The notes under the pieces were generated by a model. The model worked only from the letters and a program-made list of their open reading frames with translations. It was not told the DNA's origin and ran no database searches. 22,455 nt of DNA from Treponema sp. (GTDB lineage: Bacteria; Spirochaetota; Spirochaetia; Treponematales; Treponemataceae): contig JAEDED010000033.1 of the NCBI GenBank assembly GCA_016293495.1, positions 1 to 22,455 on the forward strand, written 5' to 3'. How positions within the stretch are numbered: position 1 is the stretch's first letter; each line of letters opens with the position of its first letter. Shown here piece by piece: positions 17,767 through 22,455 of the stretch. A program made the position numbers and the translations under genes.

Positions 17767-17784
17767 TATATCATTTCGGGTATA
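17767..17784. promoter_or_regulatory. HipB operator O3
   Basis: TATATC-N6-GGTATA. Its centre is 40 bp from O2. A plus-strand TATAAT (17781-17786) overlaps it, so it could also touch transcription toward the DUF3990 gene. Confidence 0.65.
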
Positions 17785-17830
17785 ATTTTAGATTCAGTTT
17801 CTTCTATCGGTTAAATCAGTGAAGTGCTCC

Positions 17831-17860
17831 TTGTCAAAACTACTTCTTTAGAAGTATAAT
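17831..17860 (+). promoter_or_regulatory. Promoter and palindromic operator of the DUF3990 gene
   Basis: TTGTCA (17831-17836) and a perfect TATAAT (17855-17860) are separated by 18 nt. The spacer holds a perfect inverted repeat, TACTTC-TTTA-GAAGTA (17841-17856), a natural operator for the HTH protein encoded downstream. Only 6 nt separate the -10 box from the ATG. Confidence 0.65.
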
Positions 17861-17866
17861 ACTACC

Positions 17867-18550
17867 ATGAGCAATCTCACGCTTTTTCATGGCTCCCAGC
17901 AAATCATCGAAACACCTCTTTTTGCATACGGCAAAACCACAAATGACTACGGTCAAGGATTTTATTGTACAGAACATCTGGGCCTTGCAAAAGAATGGGC
18001 TTGCACAGAAAACTCTGACGGCTTTGCAAACCGTTATCAGTTGGAATCGAAAAACCTGAACATTTTAAATCTTCACGAGGATCAGTTTAATACCTTGCAC
18101 TGGCTTTCGATTCTTGTTTCAAACCGCACTTTTGACCTGGCAACCCCAATTATGCGCCAGGCTGTTTTTTTTCTCAAAGAGGAATATTCGATTAACCTAC
18201 AGAAATATGATGCAATTTTAGGTTATCGTGCTGATGACTCATATTTTGCGTTTGCGAAAATGTTCCTTTCAAATCAGATTTCTTACAGCCAGCTTTCGAA
18301 AGCTATGATGCTTGGGGCTCTTGGAGACCAGTTTGTTCTAAAAAGTAAGAAAGCATTTGAAGCAATTACATTCACTGGATTTGAGATTGCTCCCAAAAGT
18401 GAATTCCTTTCAAAAAAAATTCAACGAATGAACAAAGCTAAAGAGGATTTTCATAAGCTCATTGATAACTATTCTATAACAGAAGAAGATTTATTTATGA
18501 CAGACTTTATTTTAGGCAAGGTATCGAAAAATGATGCACGGTTACGATAA
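17867..18550 (+). CDS. DUF3990 protein, probable ADP-ribosyltransferase-fold toxin
   Basis: A 227-residue protein with the DUF3990 pattern. Seen: LFHGS with His8, DYGQGFYCTE with Tyr33, LAKEWA, then YDAILGYRADDSYF and GDQFVLKSKKA with Gln155. The His/Tyr/acid-or-Gln spacing resembles ADP-ribosyltransferase active sites, and related families are toxins, so a toxin role is inferred. The 3' end overlaps the HTH gene by 20 bp, the arrangement of a toxin-antitoxin pair with the toxin first. The promoter leaves no room for a Shine-Dalgarno. The C-terminal helical tail (about 175-227) is rich in Lys and Asp. The target is unknown. Confidence 0.7.
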   Translation: MSNLTLFHGSQQIIETPLFAYGKTTNDYGQGFYCTEHLGLAKEWACTENSDGFANRYQLESKNLNILNLHEDQFNTLHWLSILVSNRTFDLATPIMRQAVFFLKEEYSINLQKYDAILGYRADDSYFAFAKMFLSNQISYSQLSKAMMLGALGDQFVLKSKKAFEAITFTGFEIAPKSEFLSKKIQRMNKAKEDFHKLIDNYSITEEDLFMTDFILGKVSKNDARLR

Positions 18551-19172
18551 ATTCTTTTTGACCAATGTAATGGAAAATCTCGGTTCGGCATTTGACTGCG
18601 CTGTTAATAAATTTGAAATTCCTGCAAAAGACTTTTATGAGTTTTTTTTAATTTCAAAGGTTGCAGAGCATATTGAAAATGGAAATCCTAAATATATTGC
18701 AGGCTTATCAGGACTGGAATTGACGCAGACAATTTTTGACAAGGTGGGAATTAAAAAAACTGTTTTTCAGTATCCCAATTTTGAGCGAACAAAAGAATAC
18801 TGGGCTGGCTGGATTTTGTCTTACTACCAGTGGCATTCAAACATGACATTTGCTTCAATACAAAAATTCCTTTCAATCGATACAATCCTCAGTCTGTACA
18901 ATCCGCTCCACGAAGCACCTGAAGAAAAATTTATCGAAGCTGCAGACAGTATTATTGCAAAAAATTTCTGCACAAAACCGACGAAGCTGCAGCTTCTTCG
19001 AAAAGCAGCAGGTCTTACTCAAAAAGAACTTTCAGAGCTTTCGGGTATAAATCTCCGCACGCTGCAACAATACGAGATCCGGCTCAAGGATATAAATAAA
19101 GCAAGCGGCGACTCCATTAACGCACTGGCAAAGGCACTTTGCTGTAATTTTTATGATGTGATGGAGATTTGA
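18531..19172 (+). CDS. HTH partner (probable antitoxin) of the DUF3990 protein
   Basis: A 213-residue protein. Residues 1-145 are a helical region with no family I recognise, containing DFYEFFLISKVAEHIENGNP and WAGWILSYYQWHSN. Residues 149-213 are an XRE-type HTH: TKLQLLRKAAGLTQKELSEL, then SGINLRTLQQYE. Having its DNA-binding domain at the C-terminus after a protein-binding region fits an antitoxin that also represses its operon, probably through the palindrome at 17841-17856. It overlaps the DUF3990 gene by 20 bp and begins with two Met codons; either could be used. Confidence 0.7.
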   Translation: MMHGYDKFFLTNVMENLGSAFDCAVNKFEIPAKDFYEFFLISKVAEHIENGNPKYIAGLSGLELTQTIFDKVGIKKTVFQYPNFERTKEYWAGWILSYYQWHSNMTFASIQKFLSIDTILSLYNPLHEAPEEKFIEAADSIIAKNFCTKPTKLQLLRKAAGLTQKELSELSGINLRTLQQYEIRLKDINKASGDSINALAKALCCNFYDVMEI

Positions 19173-19175
19173 GTA

Positions 19176-19218
19176 CATTACGGCACATTTCGGCTTACCG
19201 CCTGCATGTGCCGTAATG
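19176..19218. other. Long perfect inverted repeat next to the VR
   Basis: A perfect 13-bp inverted repeat (19176-19188 with 19206-19218) has a 17-nt loop that itself holds a CGG/CCG mini-stem. It sits between the 3' ends of the HTH gene and the variable protein gene, 22 bp past the latter's stop. Neither side has a T tract. In studied DGRs a hairpin just downstream of the VR stimulates retrohoming; a terminator role is the alternative. Confidence 0.65.
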
Positions 19219-19240
19219 CTGTGGACTACGCTCATTCCTG

Positions 19241-20022
19241 CTAGTTAGAAGCGGAACAAACTATACGGAACCCTATGTAGTCGCGCTGGAGGCAAGCGTC
19301 GTAGTTGTCCCTGTAGGAAACCTTGTAGTCGCCGTTGTAGTAGTCGTAGCGGTAGCCGCCGCCACAGTTATAGCGGAGGCTTCTGAAGTCCGGGTCGACA
19401 TCCCAACACCACTCCCAGACATTACCGCTCATGTCGTAGAGTCCATACCCGTTGGCTTTCTTCTGTGCCACAGAATGGGTTTTATCCCCACTGTTCTTTA
19501 AATACCAGCCAACTTCATCAAGATTATCACTTCCTGAATATGTATAATTCTGTCCGCCTTTGGCTGCATACTGCCATTCTTCGACTGTAGGCAGGCGGAA
19601 TCCATTTGCTGTTTTATTCCAAGTTACACCATAAATTGAATTATCCTCATGTGGTGTGTAATTCCATTTAGTAACATCTGTTGTTCCGTTTACTGAATAT
19701 ACAGGTATAAAACCGAATCTTTCACTAAGCTTGTTACAGAAATATATTGCATCATACCAGTTGACCGTTTCTACAGGATTATTTGATGTATTTTTTAATT
19801 GTTTTTTTTCTTCATTTATTAAGCCTTCATTGCTTATCTGAAACCAGCTTGGGTTTTCTCCCATGACTTCTTCATACTGCTTTTGAGTGATCTCCGTTGC
19901 ACTCATTTTAAAATCTTTTCCAGGTATCTCTATCATTTTGATACCTGAACTACCACAGCTGGTAAGCCTAAACCGTAGACAAGTACACCAGCTGCTAATG
20001 TTGTTAAAAATTGTTTTTTCAT
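19241..20022 (-). pseudogene. DGR variable protein, FGE/C-type-lectin fold lipoprotein with N-terminal frameshift
   Basis: The gene starts at the ATG at 20022 (GGAG about 10 nt upstream) with a signal peptide MKKQFLTTLAAGVLVYG, then ends in that frame at a TGA (19933-19935). The continuation, including a lipobox LTSC followed by GSSG, lies in another frame; one missing base near 19966-19967 would restore a normal lipoprotein. The open part (19241-19936, 231 residues) is a formylglycine-generating-enzyme-like domain: MSATEITQKQYEEVMG, NNPVETVNWYDAIYFCNKLS, NGFRLPTVEEWQYAAKGG, YGLYDMSGNVWEW and a final GFRIV. The last 53 residues are the variable repeat. As written, export and lipidation are lost. 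Re-initiation at the overlapping ATGA would give a cytoplasmic protein. Confidence 0.82.
19253..19411 (-). repeat. Variable repeat (VR) of the DGR
   Basis: About 159 nt encoding residues 176-228 of the open frame. Codons are strongly biased to NNC (TAC, GAC, CGC, CTC, TTC), as expected from AAC template codons mutated at adenines. Anchors shared with the TR are TGGTG.TGGGATGTC at the start, RYNCGG in the middle and GFRIV at the end. Confidence 0.8.
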
Positions 20023-20115
20023 TCTTTTACTTCTCCAATTAGTATAAATTTAACAACTTTTTTATTTACTAGTAATACTTTACTACATCAAACTCTAATT
20101 AGCAAATCTTTCTAA

Positions 20116-20517
20116 CTACACCAATAGAAAACAGTTTTCATTCCAGGTAGAAAACTTACTGTCATGGGTTAACAATACCATTCCTTCCGCTTTTGCCTGA
20201 GCTAAAAGCATACGGTCAAATGGATCTTTGTGTTCTTCTGCATTTTCTTTTTGTGTTAAAGTTTCAAGATTGAAAACATGGTTTGTATCAAGTTCAAGTT
20301 TTCTAAAACCAGCAGCTTCACAATACAGTAAAAATTCTTTACCAGAAATCGGAATATTTTTAGCTGCAGTGTGCTTAATCGAAACTTCCCACATTGAAAT
20401 AACACTGTAGAATATTTCATTATCAGGATTTTGAATCAAATTACGGGCAACATCACTTAATCTTGGATCATCAGTAAGAAGCCACAATGCAATATGAGTA
20501 TCAAGCAGAATATCCAT
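20116..20517 (-). CDS. PIN-domain ribonuclease toxin
   Basis: A 133-residue PIN-domain protein, the toxin of a Phd-PIN pair; such proteins are Mg-dependent RNases. Acidic residues expected at the active site are visible: Asp6 in LLDTHIALW, Glu44 in SMWEVSIK, Asp98 and Asp101 in HKDPFDRMLLAQA, and Asp119 in LLTHDSKF. Length is normal. It follows the antitoxin gene by 3 bp, so they form one operon. The target RNA cannot be told from sequence. It appears intact. Confidence 0.9.
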   Translation of the reverse strand: MDILLDTHIALWLLTDDPRLSDVARNLIQNPDNEIFYSVISMWEVSIKHTAAKNIPISGKEFLLYCEAAGFRKLELDTNHVFNLETLTQKENAEEHKDPFDRMLLAQAKAEGMVLLTHDSKFSTWNENCFLLV

Positions 20518-20520
20518 ACA

Positions 20521-20757
20521 CTACACTCCAAACATTGCAGCAATTTCGTCATTCATTTCGTCAATATTGTCTGGGACACTAAATTTGCCTTTTGCTATAC
20601 CGATGCGCTTTGATACATCAACTGGAGGAATCAGCGTTACCTTGACTACAGGTTTACCACTTCGGGCGATTATAACTTCGTCTTCTTCGTGGTTTTCGAG
20701 CATGGCGATTATTTTGGAGAAGTTGGTTTTTGCTTCTAAGACGTTCATTTGACACAT
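20521..20757 (-). CDS. Phd/YefM-family antitoxin
   Basis: This 78-residue protein has the Phd/YefM N-terminal fold: MNVLEAKTNFSKIIAMLE, then EDEVIIARSGKPVVKVTLIP. Its C-terminal tail (GIAKGKFSVPDNIDEMNDEI) would bind and block the PIN toxin. GGAGG lies 7 nt before the ATG at 20757, which supports this start over the Met three codons later. It is the first gene of the operon, has its own promoter and is expected to autorepress. Confidence 0.9.
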   Translation of the reverse strand: MCQMNVLEAKTNFSKIIAMLENHEEDEVIIARSGKPVVKVTLIPPVDVSKRIGIAKGKFSVPDNIDEMNDEIAAMFGV

Positions 20758-20774
20758 ATTGGACCTCCAGATAT

Positions 20775-20803
20775 AAGATAGTGAGGTTAGTCTGGTTAGT
20801 CAA
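20775..20803 (-). promoter_or_regulatory. Phd-PIN operon promoter
   Basis: On the minus strand TTGACT (20798-20803) and TATCTT (20775-20780) are separated by 17 nt. Plus-strand GGTTAGT occurs twice in tandem in the spacer (about 20785-20800), a possible operator for the antitoxin. Confidence 0.6.
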
Positions 20804-20859
20804 TCTAGTTAACAAGAAAATTAGAAAAAATCTATTTTATAACGTAATCACTCTACGCA

Positions 20860-20888
20860 TTTACACTATTCATAAAATGAGGTATAAT
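20860..20888 (+). promoter_or_regulatory. Promoter of the small membrane-peptide mRNA
   Basis: TTTACA (20860-20865) and a perfect TATAAT (20883-20888) are separated by 17 nt. The predicted start near 20895 is at the edge of the left inverted-repeat arm, so that arm is the very 5' end of the RNA. Confidence 0.7.
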
Positions 20889-20897
20889 TTAATTATT

Positions 20898-20926
20898 GGA
20901 AATGCCTGATTCCAGGCGGCGTCTCC
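20898..20926 (+). repeat. Left arm of the 29-nt inverted repeat (mRNA 5' end)
   Basis: Pairs with 21132-21160: the outer 16 nt are complementary apart from one G-U pair, and the last 6 (GTCTCC with GGAGAC) pair perfectly; only the middle is mismatched. It also contains a local hairpin GCCTG/CAGGC (20904-20917), and its end pairs with the Shine-Dalgarno. Confidence 0.8.
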
Positions 20927-20973
20927 CGAACTCGATCAGCGTTTGCTGAAATTTGACAATGGGAGGCTTGCTT

Positions 20974-21075
20974 ATGACTATTATAGGACAAATCTTTGCA
21001 TTTGTTTCTTGCATTGCAACAGTTGTTCTTGCAGTTATGGCAGTACTCACCTACCTACACGATAGAAAAGAGTAA
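20974..21075 (+). CDS. 33-residue single-span membrane peptide, candidate type I toxin
   Basis: The peptide MTIIGQIFAFVSCIATVVLA continues VMAVLTYLHDRKE. It has one hydrophobic span (about residues 3-27) and a short charged tail, the shape of Fst/TxpA/Ldr-type membrane toxins. No named family is claimed. GGGAGG (20961-20966) lies 7 nt before the ATG, a strong ribosome site. That site can be covered: GTCTCCC (20921-20927) pairs over 7 bp with GGGAGGC (20961-20967), enclosing a small hairpin CAGC/GCTG (20937-20948). The gene has its own promoter, a 5'-3' fold-back and a convergent antisense gene. It lies on the opposite strand from its neighbours, between the Phd-PIN operon and the RT. A chance ORF is unlikely given the surrounding signals. 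Confidence 0.72.
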   Translation: MTIIGQIFAFVSCIATVVLAVMAVLTYLHDRKE

Positions 21076-21118
21076 AAAAATAAGCCGCCAATAGTTTATC
21101 CACACTCTTTGACGGCTT
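21074..21118 (-). terminator. Intrinsic terminator of the antisense RNA
   Basis: A 10-bp stem with one mismatch (21082-21091 with 21109-21118) and a 17-nt loop. In the minus direction it is followed by ATTTTTTT (21074-21081). On the plus strand it has no T tract, so it is directional. Confidence 0.75.
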
Positions 21119-21163
21119 CGTAGCTTAAAGTGGAGACGACCGACGGAATCGGGCATTTCCTTT
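21075..21163 (-). ncRNA. Candidate antisense antitoxin RNA
   Basis: A predicted minus-strand RNA of about 90 nt, running from a start near 21163 to the terminator at 21074-21118. It is fully complementary to the 3' untranslated part of the peptide mRNA, including its 3' fold-back arm, and ends at the stop codon. Because the arms are inverted repeats, its first 29 nt nearly copy the 5' end of the mRNA. Type I antitoxins that overlap the toxin 3' end are known (for example RatA with txpA). Confidence 0.6.
21132..21160 (+). repeat. Right arm of the 29-nt inverted repeat (mRNA 3' end)
   Basis: Complementary to 20898-20926. It is followed by TTTATTTG, a poor plus-strand T tract, so the mRNA 3' end is probably close by but not clearly an intrinsic terminator. 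Confidence 0.75.
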
Positions 21164-21169
21164 ATTTGT

Positions 21170-21198
21170 AATATAACATATTTAGTGGGCGGCGTCAA
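21170..21198 (-). promoter_or_regulatory. Antisense RNA promoter
   Basis: On the minus strand TTGACG (21193-21198) and TATATT (21170-21175) are separated by 17 nt. The -35 box lies within the last codons of the RT remnant. Placement mirrors the sense promoter: both read inward from just outside the inverted repeat. Confidence 0.65.
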
Positions 21199-21908
21199 TT
21201 TTTAACTTCACTCGTTTTGCGCGAAGTTTTCTATTTTTTTCCAATAACTTTATCGTCTTATCGAAAACTAAATGCCCCAAAAACGGAACTCCATTTTTAC
21301 AGCGATTTATTACAGGAGCCTTAAACTCTAACCCAAACGACTTAATAAACCTTTTCATTTTCTCAACCTCACAGTTAAGCTCAGCAACCGAATCTAAAAA
21401 AACAATAATATCGTCCATATAACGAACATATCCGGCAGGCTTTAACTGCTCCAGCACATAATGATACAATGGCGACAAATAATAATTTGCAAAAAACTGA
21501 CTTGTTAAATTACCTATCGTAAGACCCGATTTGAACGAATCAATTATGTCATATAAAATTCTCAAACATTCATTATCTTTTTCTGCATGCATAAATATGA
21601 AAAATAAACTGTTTTTCAAATACAGGCTCAAGCACATTCATTATTGCATGATGTACAATTCTGTCCTCAAAAGAAGCCGCAGTTATAAGACGTTCTTTTG
21701 GGTCATATATTTTAAACTGATAATAATTTCCGATTTTATATGTATTTGACTCAAGTCTCTTTTTTATAGAATGTAAATTTTCATCTGCCTTGCAGTCAAA
21801 AATAATGGCAGACGGTAAAAATCTTTTTCCTTTTAGAGCCTTTAAATATGCATTCCTTAAATTGTTAAAATCAGTAATATGGTTAAATAAATTTCCGATG
21901 CGTTTCAT
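21182..21908 (-). pseudogene. DGR reverse transcriptase, deleted and frameshifted
   Basis: DGR RTs copy the TR RNA into adenine-mutated cDNA. The first part (21908 down to 21576, from MKRIGNLFNHITDF) has the RT N-terminus with IYDPKERLITAASFEDRIVHH and ends FHIYACRK, then a stop. The second part resumes in another frame at KDNECLRILYDIIDSF and has SGLTIGNLTSQFFAN (the DGR-type IGxxxSQ motif), YVRYMDD (catalytic motif C) and GVPFLGHLVF. Everything usually found between YACRK and this point is absent: GKGTH and motif A with its catalytic Asp (LKLDIRKFF type), an estimated 45-50 residues. The end is also short: it stops soon after FLGHLVF at the antisense promoter of the type I cassette, so the thumb is mostly missing. 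It cannot be an active polymerase. Confidence 0.88.
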
Positions 21909-21915
21909 AAAAAAA

Positions 21916-21961
21916 CTGTGTTAAGCGTTCGCGTATATTTACCGCTACTAGCACAACACAG
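21916..21961 (-). other. Stem-loop in the TR-RT spacer, RT-proximal
   Basis: CTGTGTT (21916-21922) pairs with AACACAG (21955-21961), and AGCG (21924-21927) with CGCT (21943-21946) extends it. It lies 7 bp upstream of the RT start, in the part of DGR RNA that is normally structured. Confidence 0.5.
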
Positions 21962-21974
21962 CCAAAAATATTTT

Positions 21975-22006
21975 TTGTAGATTTTTATCGAAGTAAAAAC
22001 CTACAA
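21975..22006 (-). other. Stem-loop in the TR-RT spacer, TR-proximal
   Basis: TTGTAG (21975-21980) pairs with CTACAA (22001-22006) and TTTTTA (21982-21987) with TAAAAA (21994-21999), with one mismatch and a 6-nt loop. The spacer RNA downstream of the TR primes and organises cDNA synthesis in studied DGRs; this hairpin is a candidate for such structure. Confidence 0.55.
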
Positions 22007-22063
22007 GAATAAACCGGTTCTGCAAAATTGACAAATCACGTTTATTACTGAGCTGTAAGAAAG

Positions 22064-22243
22064 GGAGCGGACAATACGGAAACCAAGATTGTTGTTGCGG
22101 TTGTTGGCCAGATTCATACGCACCTGCTTTGAATCTGTGTTGTTTCTGTTGTCCACCTTGCAGTTGTTGTCGTTGTTGTTGTAACTGCCACCACAGTTAT
22201 AGCGGTTGTTGTTGTTGTTGTTCGGGTTGACATCCCAGCACCA
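22064..22243 (-). repeat. Template repeat (TR) of the DGR
   Basis: About 180 nt homologous to the VR but packed with AAC: if translated, 22 of 60 codons are Asn (20 AAC, 2 AAT). It runs from TGGTGCTGGGATGTC to the match for GFRIV (GGTTTCCGTATTGTCC). It lies 30 bp after the RecQ-like gene and about 155 bp before the RT, the usual TR-then-RT order. It reads as a non-coding template, not a gene. Confidence 0.85.
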
Positions 22244-22273
22244 CAAGTTATTCTAAAGATTTATCCCTTATTT

Positions 22274-22455
22274 TCAGAATATTTCCAATTGATTCGTTGA
22301 ATCAGTTGAAGACTTTGTTTTAGGTTCAGAAGATTTTTCAGAAACATCTAATGCTTCTGAGTTCTCAACAGTTAAAAGCGCTTTTTCTATCACACTGATA
22401 AAAATATCTCCGAACTGCTTGTACTTTTGTTCGTTCACGCCCTTGATTTTCAAAA
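22274..22455 (-). CDS. C-terminal part of a RecQ-like helicase (HRDC domain), cut by the window edge
   Basis: Fifty-nine codons remain before the TGA at 22274-22276. LKIKGVNEQKYKQFGDIFIS followed by VIEKAL matches the last helices of an HRDC domain, the nucleic-acid-binding module at the end of RecQ helicases (typical pattern: IKGVGE.K...YG..FL..I). A Ser/Lys/Thr-rich tail follows. HRDC also occurs in RNase D, so RecQ is the more likely but not certain identity. It marks the right border of the accessory island. Confidence 0.55.
   Translation of the reverse strand, partial: LKIKGVNEQKYKQFGDIFISVIEKALLTVENSEALDVSEKSSEPKTKSSTDSTNQLEIF

Noticed and set aside
19036..19053. GGGTATAAAT inside the HTH gene resembling a HipB half-site
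   Set aside because: Only one half of the pseudopalindrome is present and it sits in coding sequence; likely chance.
21096..21104. Perfect DnaA box TTATCCACA
   Set aside because: A single box in the loop of the antisense terminator, with no cluster of boxes, AT-rich unwinding region or replication gene nearby; probably chance.
20898..21160. Miniature transposable element (MITE) bounded by 29-bp terminal inverted repeats
   Set aside because: No matching target-site duplication was found at the two edges, and promoters, an ORF and a terminator inside explain the structure better. It remains a possible origin.
20758..21181. Search for an Avd accessory gene of the DGR
   Set aside because: No frame of about 100-130 codons with an Avd-like helical bundle lies here or elsewhere between VR and RT.
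22001..22246. Open frame of 81 codons rich in Asn overlapping the TR
   Set aside because: Its Asn run is the AAC-rich DGR template; it has no ribosome site, lacks the rest of the FGE domain, and its 3' part runs into spacer RNA.

Overview
The window looks like a chromosomal segment of a low-GC spirochete, most likely a host-associated Treponema. The base composition, the loose lipoprotein boxes, a short alanyl-tRNA synthetase without its C-terminal domain, a MurA with Asp in place of the active-site Cys, and a diversity-generating retroelement (DGR) with a formylglycine-generating-enzyme-fold variable protein (as in T. denticola TvpA) all fit. No database search was possible, so the genus is an inference. 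No rRNA, tRNA or CRISPR array was seen.

Positions 1-16024 are housekeeping. A monocistronic groES (+) ends at a strong terminator and faces a minus-strand run: a SurA-like chaperone, nusB and a TPR lipoprotein, preceded by alaS, and before that pepT-murA. A threonine-synthase homologue that has lost its PLP-binding residues (+) converges on an alpha-glucan operon, malQ followed by a 1273-residue GH13 enzyme with a histone-H1-like Lys/Ala/Thr tail. Genes that head transcripts (alaS, pepT, the thrC homologue, malQ, hipB and the DUF3990 gene) have a -10 box only 6-10 nt from the ATG and no Shine-Dalgarno. Genes inside operons do have Shine-Dalgarno sequences. Leaderless translation therefore seems common here.

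Positions 16151-22260 are an accessory island between malQ and a RecQ-like gene. It holds four toxin-antitoxin candidates: (1) a tripartite hipB-hipS-hipT operon with three evenly spaced operators; (2) a DUF3990 (ADP-ribosyltransferase-like) gene with an overlapping HTH partner; (3) a Phd antitoxin with a PIN toxin; (4) a compact type I-like cassette, consisting of a 33-residue membrane peptide, a transcript whose 5' and 3' ends are complementary, and a convergent antisense RNA gene with its own promoter and terminator.

Interleaved with these is a DGR: an adenine-rich template repeat (TR), a structured TR-RT spacer, a reverse transcriptase (RT), and a variable protein gene carrying a variable repeat (VR). 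It is decayed in four independent ways. The RT has lost about 45-50 residues including catalytic motif A and is frameshifted there. The RT is truncated at its 3' end where the type I cassette begins. The lipoprotein signal of the variable protein is out of frame. TR and VR differ in length and at non-adenine positions. No Avd gene is visible. The likely history is that a working surface-protein diversifier became a fossil while toxin-antitoxin modules accumulated around it. The candidate new system is the type I cassette at 20860-21198.
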